Positions 1 to 7,314 of a stretch of 13,541 bases of DNA are shown piece by piece (position 1 is the stretch's first letter; each line of letters starts with the position of its first letter). Origin of the DNA: an uncultured Prevotellaceae bacterium. Its GTDB lineage: Bacteria > Bacteroidota > Bacteroidia > Bacteroidales > Bacteroidaceae. The position numbers were made by a program, and so were the translations under genes. Under the pieces are notes generated by a model. That model ran no database searches. It saw only the letters and a list, made by a program, of their open reading frames with translations, and was not told the DNA's origin. Location of the stretch: the NCBI GenBank assembly GCA_947176655.1, contig CAMWRK010000034.1, forward strand, positions 1 through 13,541, given 5' to 3'.

Positions 1-291
1 AGTATACAAAGTGCCATTTGGGCCAATGCATGTTCTAACCCCTATCTCCAAAATCCAAGGAGCCCATATTGGGGATGAGGCATGCACAATACTTCCTGCA
101 CCAATCTTAGTTCCAAATATACGAAGTAAAAAACGTCGCCAATCATTAAAAAACGGCATACCCAATGGACGGAAGAATATGAAGTATGCAATCTGCCACA
201 ACAAACGATGCAACTTGTTACCTATACCCAATGTATCTTTATATTTTTCAAAATTTTGAAATCTACTGTCCTTTACGTTCATTTTATCCAT
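1..291 (-). CDS. WcaF-like hexapeptide-repeat acetyltransferase, 3' end outside window
   Basis: Only the first 97 codons are present; the frame runs open through base 1. Residues about 25-60 have the N-terminal form of the WcaF group of putative colanic-acid acetyltransferases: a hydrophobic stretch (LLWQIAYFIFFRPLG), then NDWRRFLLRIFGTKIG. From about residue 61 the left-handed beta-helix begins (IGAGSIVHAS, then PWILEIG), as in acetyl-CoA-dependent sugar O- or N-acetyltransferases. The catalytic histidine region would lie outside the window. Its likely job is to acetylate a sugar of the repeat unit in the cytoplasm; the acceptor is unknown. The ATG at 291 overlaps the end of the preceding iron-sulphur gene by 8 bases, which suggests translational coupling. 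A second in-frame ATG at 282, just after the upstream stop, is an equally possible start; neither has a Shine-Dalgarno site. Confidence 0.85.
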   Translation of the reverse strand, partial: MDKMNVKDSRFQNFEKYKDTLGIGNKLHRLLWQIAYFIFFRPLGMPFFNDWRRFLLRIFGTKIGAGSIVHASSPIWAPWILEIGVRTCIGPNGTLYT

Positions 292-1501
292 TTCGCCAGT
301 AATTTAACATATAATAACAGATGGGGGGGGTGAATTTCTTGATATAGTAAAGAATATATTCCTTTGTGGTATATTTCATGTAACTATCCGCCAGTTCATC
401 CCATGATTTCTCCGCAAAATCATGTCTAAAAGTTTCACGGCGGGATGACGGACACGCAGACCTATAATACTGTGTATTCGTTAAAGATGCTTCTGCATAG
501 GTGCGTTCTTCATACACAAGTTCCGAACTGAATTCCTCAAAAAAAACTCGCGCCCTTTCAGAGTTCAGAGCCAACATTGATATTCCACGAGTACGTTCCT
601 TATATGGTTTGAATTGCTCAAGTTTACCCAGTCCCCAAAAATCGGCCACAGTGAAATCTGAATAACGTTCTTTACCGTTAGCCTGACAATCGAAGCAAGC
701 TGAACGTAAAAACAAATTATGTTGAAATCCGACAAAAAACGAATTGTCTCGTTTTTCTAATTTTATATCATCTCTGTGTTTAAACTTAGCTAAAGCATAG
801 TACCCCAGTTCCTGTCCGTCTCCTGCACGTTTGGGACGAGGAATATAGCATGTCATTTTATCACCATACCGGCTCTCTACCCATTTTCTATATTTACGAA
901 AGACCCCAGCACCAGGAACACCATGACAGACCAAATCTAATGTCAACAAATTTCCATAATCCCTACCTAAAAAGGAACGCAATCCTTTCACATGGCAACC
1001 TGTGCCAGTAAATAGTACAAGATCACCTGCCTGCAACTCCTTTTTTATTACTGCAAACGCATCTCCAACGGCACTTTGTACATATTTAGACTTCTGTATA
1101 CCCTTAAGTTCAGGCAAAGCATTTGCTTCTACATACCGTAATTCCATATCCTGGTCATAAGCAGCTCCCCATACATGACCTCCTTTCCTAATAATGGCTT
1201 TAGATATGGCATACGCAACACCCCCTGAAGTACTTTGTTTTCTGCACGAAGCATCCTTCAACCACGCATAATAAATCTTTGAAGGCTCATGACGGTATAA
1301 TCCTCTTCCTCCAAGCTCAGGACAAATGCGTTCACACAAGCCACACTCCACGCATAGATTTACATCAACAACAGGAAATAATTCACCGAATTTATCCTCC
1401 TGCATATCAATAGCCTTGTGTGGACAAACATTATAGCAGGCAGCACAAGCTGTACATTTGTCTTTCGAACATAATTTAGGATATCGTCTGCTTCTTTCCA
1501 T
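284..1501 (-). CDS. FrhB-like 4Fe-4S protein (coenzyme F420 hydrogenase/dehydrogenase beta-subunit family)
   Basis: A 405-residue cytoplasmic protein. The N-terminus has two ferredoxin motifs: C16-x2-C19-x2-C22-x3-C26-P and C50-x2-C53-x2-C56-x3-C60-P. Then come the FrhB N- and C-terminal domains, with the family's STSGG, LFTGTGCHVKGL (usually GTPCQ..GL) and a late R-S-A-C-F-D-C ... R-Y-S-D-F-T-V-A-D-F-W-G block. Relatives include F420-reducing hydrogenase beta subunits and chlorophyll reductases, which bind flavin. Bacteroidales are not known to make F420, so the electron carrier and substrate here are unknown. Such proteins commonly sit beside pyruvyl-transferase-family genes in polysaccharide loci, as here, where the start overlaps that gene's end by 26 bases. 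I chose ATG 1501 because AAGGAGG precedes it at 6-nt spacing; the longer frame begins at a TTG (1540). A C8 tract lies 15 codons before the stop. Confidence 0.9.
   Translation of the reverse strand: MERSRRYPKLCSKDKCTACAACYNVCPHKAIDMQEDKFGELFPVVDVNLCVECGLCERICPELGGRGLYRHEPSKIYYAWLKDASCRKQSTSGGVAYAISKAIIRKGGHVWGAAYDQDMELRYVEANALPELKGIQKSKYVQSAVGDAFAVIKKELQAGDLVLFTGTGCHVKGLRSFLGRDYGNLLTLDLVCHGVPGAGVFRKYRKWVESRYGDKMTCYIPRPKRAGDGQELGYYALAKFKHRDDIKLEKRDNSFFVGFQHNLFLRSACFDCQANGKERYSDFTVADFWGLGKLEQFKPYKERTRGISMLALNSERARVFFEEFSSELVYEERTYAEASLTNTQYYRSACPSSRRETFRHDFAEKSWDELADSYMKYTTKEYILYYIKKFTPPICYYMLNYWRNG
323..330 (-). repeat. C8 homopolymer tract in the 3' end of the FrhB-like gene
   Basis: Eight consecutive C on the coding strand (G8 on the plus strand) encode Thr-Pro-Pro, 15 codons before the stop. 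Loss of one C would give a tail ending after about six altered codons. Gain of one C would read on to a TGA beyond the normal stop, within the start of the next gene. Slippage is possible, but nothing in one sequence shows it happens. Confidence 0.75.
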
Positions 1502-2639
1502 CAATAGCCTCCTTAATAAATTGTTTCGACTCACTGACAAAACTCTCCAATGCAGGAATTACCTTTTTGTAGTTAATATCTATGTCTGAGATATCTGGTA
1601 AATCCTCCCCTTCCCATATTATTCTGTCTACAAGCCCGCAAAGACTCAGTAAACTTGTCTGGCGGCAGTTATTCTTTGCATTTTTAGACAACACACAATA
1701 GAAATTCTTATGAAAATTCACGCTAAAAGCTGTTCCATGAAATGAGTTGGTAATCACACAAGTTGCATGCCTGAACAAATATACAAACTCTGCCGGACCG
1801 GCATCTATGATATTTACTACTCCGTCCATATGAGATGAGGACGTCTGATCCTTACATAATCTAACTACCTCCAACTTTCTTATCTTGGCAATCTTAACCG
1901 CCATTTCCATAATTGTAGGCAATGGATGTAATTCATATACCAAAACATAGTCAGCGGTATTTTTTTTCACACATCTTTCTACCCTACTCCATTCATTCTC
2001 ATCAAGAAGCAAAGTCGGATCTGCCACCAAATATGCATCACGACCAGTCAGTTCCTTTACCAATACCACTCCGGCACTTTCACGGACGCTAATACGCCCT
2101 AATCCGCCCAACCCCATTTTGTATGTTTTTTTAACAGCATCCGGTAACTTATCAACCCCGAAACTGCTTGCGTAACTGAATTTCTTACTTCCATGAGTTG
2201 CAAAAGTCAGAAAATAAGGATTTAAATTAGTATAGCAATAAGGGTTCCATACTTGATCACTCCCGACACAATAAACGTCATATATTGGAGGTTCTGCATA
2301 AAGTTCGGAGTAGCGTCTGTAACATTTGTCAGAAAAAGCGGTATTCATCTCATGAAACTTCAAAAATTTTCGCTCACGTTCCTTGACGCTCTTCCTTTTG
2401 AATCTCCGCACAGCCATATCAGCTAACATTCTTGCCCACTCTTTAAGTCTATATTTTAAAGGATAAGCATAGAATGGTCTGGAAGCACGCTCTCTAATAT
2501 GCAGGTGATTTTTGTAATAAGGATAATCTATTATTTCTGCATCATATCCCATCAATTGTAAAAATCTTTGGAGTGCATATGCTTGTAATTCCGCTCCGTA
2601 ATTATTTACATTTATAATAGTAATAATTCCTATTCTCAT
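1476..2639 (-). CDS. Polysaccharide pyruvyl transferase family protein (distal copy)
   Basis: A 387-residue protein of the polysaccharide pyruvyl transferase family (PF04230). The start MRIGIITIINVNNYGAELQA, followed by EIIDYP, is the nucleotide-binding-like N-terminal fold. YDVYCVGSDQVWNP lies at 120-133 and the C-terminal SFHGT motif at 299-303 with the family's conserved histidine. Well-studied members move pyruvate from phosphoenolpyruvate onto a sugar as a ketal, giving the polymer negative charge. The subfamily found beside FrhB-like proteins has not, to my knowledge, been shown to do this, so the reaction is inferred. It overlaps the FrhB-like gene by 26 bases and lies 64 bp after a glycosyltransferase. 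It has the same layout as the other copy at 7312-8421, e.g. VKELTGRDAYLVADPTLLL against VKELSGRNAELVVDPSLLL. The start is an ATG without a Shine-Dalgarno site. Confidence 0.9.
   Translation of the reverse strand: MRIGIITIINVNNYGAELQAYALQRFLQLMGYDAEIIDYPYYKNHLHIRERASRPFYAYPLKYRLKEWARMLADMAVRRFKRKSVKERERKFLKFHEMNTAFSDKCYRRYSELYAEPPIYDVYCVGSDQVWNPYCYTNLNPYFLTFATHGSKKFSYASSFGVDKLPDAVKKTYKMGLGGLGRISVRESAGVVLVKELTGRDAYLVADPTLLLDENEWSRVERCVKKNTADYVLVYELHPLPTIMEMAVKIAKIRKLEVVRLCKDQTSSSHMDGVVNIIDAGPAEFVYLFRHATCVITNSFHGTAFSVNFHKNFYCVLSKNAKNNCRQTSLLSLCGLVDRIIWEGEDLPDISDIDINYKKVIPALESFVSESKQFIKEAIDGKKQTIS
1508..1514 (-). promoter_or_regulatory. Strong Shine-Dalgarno site of the FrhB-like gene
   Basis: AAGGAGG on the minus strand, 6 nt before the ATG at 1501 and inside the 3' end of the pyruvyl transferase gene. 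Most genes in this window lack such a site, so it stands out and decides the start of the iron-sulphur gene. Confidence 0.8.
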
Positions 2640-2703
2640 ATTTAGTATGTCTCTATATGGAAAGTAGAATATTGCATGATAAACAAACTCCCTCTATTTA
2701 GTT

Positions 2704-3864
2704 CTATTCATATACAAAGTTTGGTTTGAGAACAACATCTCCACCCAACCATCTATATAGCTGTATCATCTGGCGTGCCACCTTGTCCGCTGCGAATGTT
2801 CGCATAGCAAAATCACGACCGCGCAGTCCCATAGCCCGATGCTCCTCCGCGGACAAACTGCACACCGTATCTATGACTTCTGCTATCTTCTCCGGAGAAT
2901 TGTCACGCCACCATCCGCAGCCCTCCTCATCAAGGCTCTCCCAAGGTGTGCCAAGCGATGCCATCACAGGAGTCCCGACAATAAGAGCTTCGGGGACTAT
3001 CATCCCAAAATTCTCCATGTCGCTGGGCACAAACAAGGCATCAAGCTGTGCCAGCCGCTCATACTTTTCTCTGCCATTGACAAAGCCAAGAAAATGTACT
3101 CTATCGGAAATTCCAAGTCTCTCTGCCTCAGTCCGCAAAAATCGCTCGTACACCTCGTCACCCTTACCTATTATATAGACACGTACATTCTGGCATTCTG
3201 ATTTTACAACCCCATAAAGAATGTTCTCTACTGTTTTTATTGGATGCAACCTCCCAAGAAAGCCGATATTCAAAGAAGAGGCGGCCTTGTCTGTCCGCTC
3301 GTTGATAAGTTCCTCCGTATATTGCGGAACATTAACAGGATTGGCTATTATGGCAATCGGACCTTTGTAGCCTAATCTGCGAAGATGCTGCATTTCCTTC
3401 ATGCAGGTAACGTGCATACACGTAGCTTCGCGGATATCCCCGTCGAACCACAGTTTTCTCAGCGGCCATTTCTTCCATGCACTTCTGGCAAGAGCCTCCG
3501 GATAGAGCATACCATGCGGTGTAATGATATAAGGCTTCCCCTTTGAACGCGCAATGGCACACGTTGTGTGATTCACGTGCATCCACATCCCGTTGGTGTG
3601 GTATATGTCATAGGCACTATCCTTTAGAAAACGGAACAGGTTCCGGGATATTGACAACGGCGTACAATAATCGTTCGGTACTACCTTTATCCAATCCTCA
3701 CCATGCCCCATCATACTATTGTCAACACCAGAAACACTTGGAGTAAGGAGGTCAACCTCATTCTCTCCCCCCAATTCATGAATGGCTGACAACAAATCGT
3801 ATGTACAAGTGGACGTGCCACCGGATTTTGCACTAAATCCGCCTATAGTTTGAAGCACCTTCAT
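2704..3864 (-). CDS. GT4-family glycosyltransferase
   Basis: A 386-residue cytoplasmic GT-B fold enzyme, normal length for the GT4 family. The N-terminal acceptor domain has a glycine-rich loop (GGFSAKSGGTST, residues 8-19) and TPHGML at 115-120. The sugar-nucleotide domain begins at NIGFLGRLHPIK (199-210). It contains the retaining-enzyme acid pair E284-x7-E292 (SDMENFGMIVPEAL) and GTPVMAS. It should transfer a sugar from a nucleotide donor to the growing lipid-linked repeat unit; donor and linkage cannot be read from sequence. Its ATG lies 11 bases after the stop of the neighbouring glycosyltransferase. It is noticeably richer in G+C than its neighbours: bases 2881-2940 are 34/60 G+C and 2941-3000 are 33/60, which fits a different origin. 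Confidence 0.92.
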   Translation of the reverse strand: MKVLQTIGGFSAKSGGTSTCTYDLLSAIHELGGENEVDLLTPSVSGVDNSMMGHGEDWIKVVPNDYCTPLSISRNLFRFLKDSAYDIYHTNGMWMHVNHTTCAIARSKGKPYIITPHGMLYPEALARSAWKKWPLRKLWFDGDIREATCMHVTCMKEMQHLRRLGYKGPIAIIANPVNVPQYTEELINERTDKAASSLNIGFLGRLHPIKTVENILYGVVKSECQNVRVYIIGKGDEVYERFLRTEAERLGISDRVHFLGFVNGREKYERLAQLDALFVPSDMENFGMIVPEALIVGTPVMASLGTPWESLDEEGCGWWRDNSPEKIAEVIDTVCSLSAEEHRAMGLRGRDFAMRTFAADKVARQMIQLYRWLGGDVVLKPNFVYE

Positions 3865-3875
3865 AAGTTAATACA

Positions 3876-5015
3876 TTATGCTTTTGAGCAAGGCCCTTCC
3901 TTAATGGATGTTTCCCTGCCATTTTGTAAATCTTCTATAAGTTGTAGCAGGTTCTGTGCAGCCACTTTAGGAGACCACATAGAACGCATGGTTCTTACAG
4001 CTTCCACACGCATAACCTGTAGCACATGTGAATTATCCAAAAGATGTTTTACACTGGCAGTCAGGGAATCAACATCACAAGACTTAAATGTCATTCCATT
4101 CCTTCCATGTTCCACAAGATACGGAACAGAACCTATCGCATCGCTCGCCACCAAAGCACATCCCTGGCTCATCGCCTCATTTGCAACAGCACCCCATCCC
4201 TCGAACCCGTCAGACGTAAATAAAAATATTTTATGTCTGCGCATCTCTTCAAGCACCTTAGTATTAGGAATGGCACCGTGAAACCTCACCACATCACCGA
4301 GTCCCAGACATGAGGCCAATTCCCGTGTCGTATTTTCTCTTTCGCCACTTCCATAGAAATCAAGCACAAAACTGTATCCGTTTGATTTCAGTCTCTGCGC
4401 CATCAGAACCGGAAGTTCAGGATGTTTCCATGACAGAAATCTTGAACACCACATAAGTGGTGTGATTTCTGTCATGGAAACATCCTGAGGCATTTCTACG
4501 TCGAAACTTTCATCTACTCCGGTGAAATATCCCCATTTGAAATGCTTACCCTTATATGCGTTTACCTTATGGTCATCTCCCGCCACAAAAGCACCTGAAC
4601 ATAATTTATAAAATGGTTTGATTCTGTAGTATAGCATATAATTTTTCAGCCACAGCCTAAATATCGGAGACAGGACATTTATCCACCCTCTTTTCAACCA
4701 CCGTTCGCCACACTCAAACGACAAGCCACAAGTCACAGATTTTGCTCTGGCAGCAGCATATTCCTGCGAACAAGCACCAAACACACATACATCGGCTGTC
4801 CTTGCCAATTGCAAAGCCTTATCATGACACTCCGCACTTTCTCCTGCAAGAATACAATAAGGCCTGGAACTGTAATCCATACCACCTTTCAACTCACCTT
4901 TATCTCTCGGCAAAGTAGCAACAAACGTATACTGGTCTCCCAACAATCTATATAATTCATCGGCAACCAATACTTGATGATGATTGAGGAAATTAGAAAA
5001 GAATGTCAATAACAT
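3876..5015 (-). CDS. GT4-family glycosyltransferase containing a 72-nt palindrome
   Basis: A 379-residue GT-B glycosyltransferase from ATG 5015. It opens with the strand-loop MLLTFFSNFLNHHQ, common in this group, which is why I prefer 5015. The frame also allows a TTG at 5045 (10 more residues) and a GTG at 5036. The donor domain starts near WCSRFLSWKHPELPV (residues 189-203). It carries DFYGSGE, FHGAIP, and the acid pair E272-x7-E280 (SDGFEGWGAVANEAM), followed by GCALVASDAIGSVPYL. It should add a sugar to the lipid-linked repeat unit. The linker before the donor domain (PQDVSMTEITPL, residues about 176-187) is encoded by the reverse complement of the following SRFLSWKHPE segment; see the inverted repeat at 4417-4488. 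The frame is intact. It lies 69 bp after the acyltransferase. Confidence 0.9.
   Translation of the reverse strand: MLLTFFSNFLNHHQVLVADELYRLLGDQYTFVATLPRDKGELKGGMDYSSRPYCILAGESAECHDKALQLARTADVCVFGACSQEYAAARAKSVTCGLSFECGERWLKRGWINVLSPIFRLWLKNYMLYYRIKPFYKLCSGAFVAGDDHKVNAYKGKHFKWGYFTGVDESFDVEMPQDVSMTEITPLMWCSRFLSWKHPELPVLMAQRLKSNGYSFVLDFYGSGERENTTRELASCLGLGDVVRFHGAIPNTKVLEEMRRHKIFLFTSDGFEGWGAVANEAMSQGCALVASDAIGSVPYLVEHGRNGMTFKSCDVDSLTASVKHLLDNSHVLQVMRVEAVRTMRSMWSPKVAAQNLLQLIEDLQNGRETSIKEGPCSKA
4417..4488. repeat. 72-nt near-perfect palindrome inside a glycosyltransferase gene
   Basis: Bases 4417-4441 pair perfectly with 4464-4488 (25 bp). Inside them, 4446-4452 (ACACCAC) pairs with 4457-4463 (GTGGTGT) around the loop ATAA. 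The only unpaired bases are that loop and a 4-nt bulge at 4442-4445. In the reading direction the second arm encodes the family-typical W-C-S-R-F-L-S-W-K-H-P-E segment and the first encodes the unremarkable linker PQDVSMTEITPL. This is what copying of one arm onto the other by fold-back template switching would leave. Confidence 0.95.
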
Positions 5016-5084
5016 TGCACATAATTCAAAATTCACTTTTGGCAATACTTTGATAATATAGGCATGACCTATACAATATTTAAT

Positions 5085-6137
5085 TTACAAAGACGGGAAA
5101 AGCAAGCCATGCAACACAGGAATCCTCCTTGACATTAGCGACATCCAATAACTCAGCACTGTGACACAAAACAAAGAAGCGATAATTATGCACCACTTGA
5201 CAATTGCACTATACACCATAAAATCCGGAATAGCCCAAAACAGGATATACCCGATAAAAGGATGGAAAATATACATTTCAAACGTCGTTTTCCCTATTGA
5301 CAGAAAGAACCCTCTAAGGAACATGGATTTATACCTATCATAAAGCAAATAAAAACACACCGGAAAAACTAAGCGCAAGCCTATCAGAACCCATAGATTG
5401 TTTTGCACAGAACTATTAACAAAATACGTTATAGATAATAAGATCCATATTAATAACAACCATATTCCATCGCATGAAGAAATGATATTACCACGCTTCC
5501 ACACTATGACTCGCCTGATAACAACACCCAATAGCACATACTGAAAAGCGTTCCAAATGCCAAACGGAATTCTTGGAACACGACTGTTGAATATTGTATA
5601 GAAATGTCCATAATCAAGAGACAACAAATGTGCAGACAATGAACATATAGAGACTGCCAATAAAATAATTTTAACCCATTTAGGCGAACTATAGTACACA
5701 TCCTTCAATAAAGACAGACTAAACATCGCCGGCAAAAACCAAAGTATCAGGATTCCGGTATATTCTTTTAATCCTGTTGCATATATCCAGAGGGACATCA
5801 AATCCTTCACACTACATGTATGGTGTCCATAACAAACATAGTAGCATACATACAACACCGTACTCCAAATCATATAAGTTCCATATAGTTTCACGAAGCT
5901 ACGCATCGCACGCCGTAAGTTAATCCTCCTAGCTCCATATAAAAATGGCAGGATAAAAAAAGCCTCTATGTGAAAACAATACAGATAACCCATCATTTCA
6001 CACTCTTGCGTATTGAGTGTAAAGAACATATTGTGTCCTATTATTATCAATAATATCAGAAATCCTTTCAAAGATACAGACTCCTGCCTGCTCAAAACGG
6101 AAATATTGTTATTCATGACAATTATAGGATAATGCAT
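5085..6137 (-). CDS. Acyltransferase-3 family integral membrane protein
   Basis: A 350-residue polytopic membrane protein with roughly ten hydrophobic segments, the usual size for the acyltransferase-3 (OafA/NodX/WecH-type) family. The signature N-terminal segment is SLKGFLILLIIIGHNMFF, with the family's conserved histidine at about residue 35. Members transfer acetyl or other acyl groups to sugars of surface polysaccharides at the inner membrane; the acyl group and acceptor here are unknown. I chose ATG 6137 because AGGAG lies 6 nt upstream. A shorter start, ATG 6116 (MNNNISVL), would also fit the family, and the longest frame begins at a TTG at 6140. The start overlaps the polymerase gene by 29 bases, consistent with coupled translation. 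Confidence 0.88.
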   Translation of the reverse strand: MHYPIIVMNNNISVLSRQESVSLKGFLILLIIIGHNMFFTLNTQECEMMGYLYCFHIEAFFILPFLYGARRINLRRAMRSFVKLYGTYMIWSTVLYVCYYVCYGHHTCSVKDLMSLWIYATGLKEYTGILILWFLPAMFSLSLLKDVYYSSPKWVKIILLAVSICSLSAHLLSLDYGHFYTIFNSRVPRIPFGIWNAFQYVLLGVVIRRVIVWKRGNIISSCDGIWLLLIWILLSITYFVNSSVQNNLWVLIGLRLVFPVCFYLLYDRYKSMFLRGFFLSIGKTTFEMYIFHPFIGYILFWAIPDFMVYSAIVKWCIIIASLFCVTVLSYWMSLMSRRIPVLHGLLFPSL

Positions 6138-7302
6138 CAATGACTCCTAAGGTAAGCCAACAATTGAAAAACAAAAAACTACCTGCTGCCAAAATATACC
6201 CCTCAGACAACATATGCACAACCCAAAAGGCCATAAGACTGCTACACAAAACAAAGAAAAACCTATTTGTGTGCATGTTTATAACCAGTTCCCTTATAGC
6301 CTGAAAGAAAAACGTAACAAACCAAATAAAGCCCCAAATACCTGTCATTGATAATACGCTTAACCATGAAGAACCTGTCTCAACACCACCTGTCTGAGCA
6401 TCAAATGTCGCGCCTTCACCCTCCGATACAGCACAGAAACCAATGCCAAACAAAGGACTTGATTTAAATTCGTTGATTCGCTGTTTCCAATGCACATCAC
6501 GACTGCTTGCCATACCTCCCATCTCTACATTCCTCTCATTTTTATCCAAAATAGGTTGAACATAAGGACGCCACAAAGATGCACTAAACATCATTACTAT
6601 ACCGAAGGCAATGATTATTCTCAGCATAATAAAACGTCTTCCCTTAAACCAAGAGAACAAAAAAATAATCAATCCCACAATAAAACTTAAAAAAGCTCCA
6701 CGCGATGCCGCTAAACCCAGAGTCAGAAAAGAGACAACAAACAATATTCCATAATAATACCTCAACCACTTGGAACTTGAAGAAGCAAAAAGTGGCAGTG
6801 CACTCAAACCTGTAATTGCACAACATGGCCCAAGAAGCATAGAATGCGATGTCAAACCCGAATAAACGACAGACCTTGTAAATGAAATGCCAACAAAATA
6901 CAAGAAGAACGACCCGATAACGACAGGCTGCAGAAATAAAAGGATATACCTAAATACGTCAATACGCAATGTTCTAAGATATCGTGATTTAAGGACTGGG
7001 CTTATTAGTAAAAATACCATAAGGAAAGTTGCAAATCTTAGCCAAGGCTTGAAAAATGCAGGAATATCATTAACAAGAATACTACTCAATATAGCCAACA
7101 GAAAAAATATTCCAGTTGCACTGATACACTCAATCCTGCTTTTCTTGATACTCTTCAATAACACGACAAACATTATGATATAATAAAAAAGAGCCAATGA
7201 AAAAGTCACTGCTACAATGTTATTAACAACAATAAAAGCTGTAAACAATGCAAGTTTGTCACATTTCCTACAAGAATCCCATACTGAATATAAGATTTTC
7301 AT
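6109..7302 (-). CDS. Wzy-type polysaccharide polymerase (O-antigen ligase/polymerase family)
   Basis: A 397-residue inner-membrane protein with about ten to twelve hydrophobic segments. The O-antigen ligase/polymerase signature is LGLAASRGAFLSFIVG (residues 195-210), followed by a soluble loop of about residues 245-312. That loop includes SSRDVHWKQRINEFKSSPLFGIGFC and ETGSSWLSVLSMTGIWG, the periplasmic motif region of this fold. In a Wzx/Wzy pathway it joins flipped repeat units into the polymer on the periplasmic side. The alternative, a ligase, is less likely inside a capsule operon that also has a flippase. Its ATG lies 9 bases after the stop of the pyruvyl transferase gene. The bases around the start are part of a 14-bp sequence repeated at 8429-8442. 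Confidence 0.85.
   Translation of the reverse strand: MKILYSVWDSCRKCDKLALFTAFIVVNNIVAVTFSLALFYYIIMFVVLLKSIKKSRIECISATGIFFLLAILSSILVNDIPAFFKPWLRFATFLMVFLLISPVLKSRYLRTLRIDVFRYILLFLQPVVIGSFFLYFVGISFTRSVVYSGLTSHSMLLGPCCAITGLSALPLFASSSSKWLRYYYGILFVVSFLTLGLAASRGAFLSFIVGLIIFLFSWFKGRRFIMLRIIIAFGIVMMFSASLWRPYVQPILDKNERNVEMGGMASSRDVHWKQRINEFKSSPLFGIGFCAVSEGEGATFDAQTGGVETGSSWLSVLSMTGIWGFIWFVTFFFQAIRELVINMHTNRFFFVLCSSLMAFWVVHMLSEGYILAAGSFLFFNCWLTLGVIDALSYNCHE
6144..6148 (-). promoter_or_regulatory. Shine-Dalgarno site of the acyltransferase gene
   Basis: AGGAG (within TTAGGAG) on the minus strand, 6 nt before the ATG at 6137 and inside the end of the polymerase gene. It supports 6137 over the downstream ATG at 6116. 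Confidence 0.6.
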
Positions 7303-7314
7303 TTTCTAACATTA
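7301..7314. repeat. 14-bp direct repeat, copy at the polymerase start
   Basis: ATTTTCTAACATTA on the plus strand, identical to 8429-8442. This copy spans the stop codon of the pyruvyl transferase and the first two bases of the polymerase ATG. The two copies bracket the pyruvyl transferase gene. Confidence 0.8.

Noticed and set aside
2726..3178. 150-codon plus-strand frame
   Set aside because: It lies opposite a well-supported glycosyltransferase and has a Ser/Arg/Pro-rich antisense-type composition with no motif.
3850..4281. 143-codon plus-strand frame
   Set aside because: It is antisense to the glycosyltransferase at 3876-5015 and has no recognisable features.
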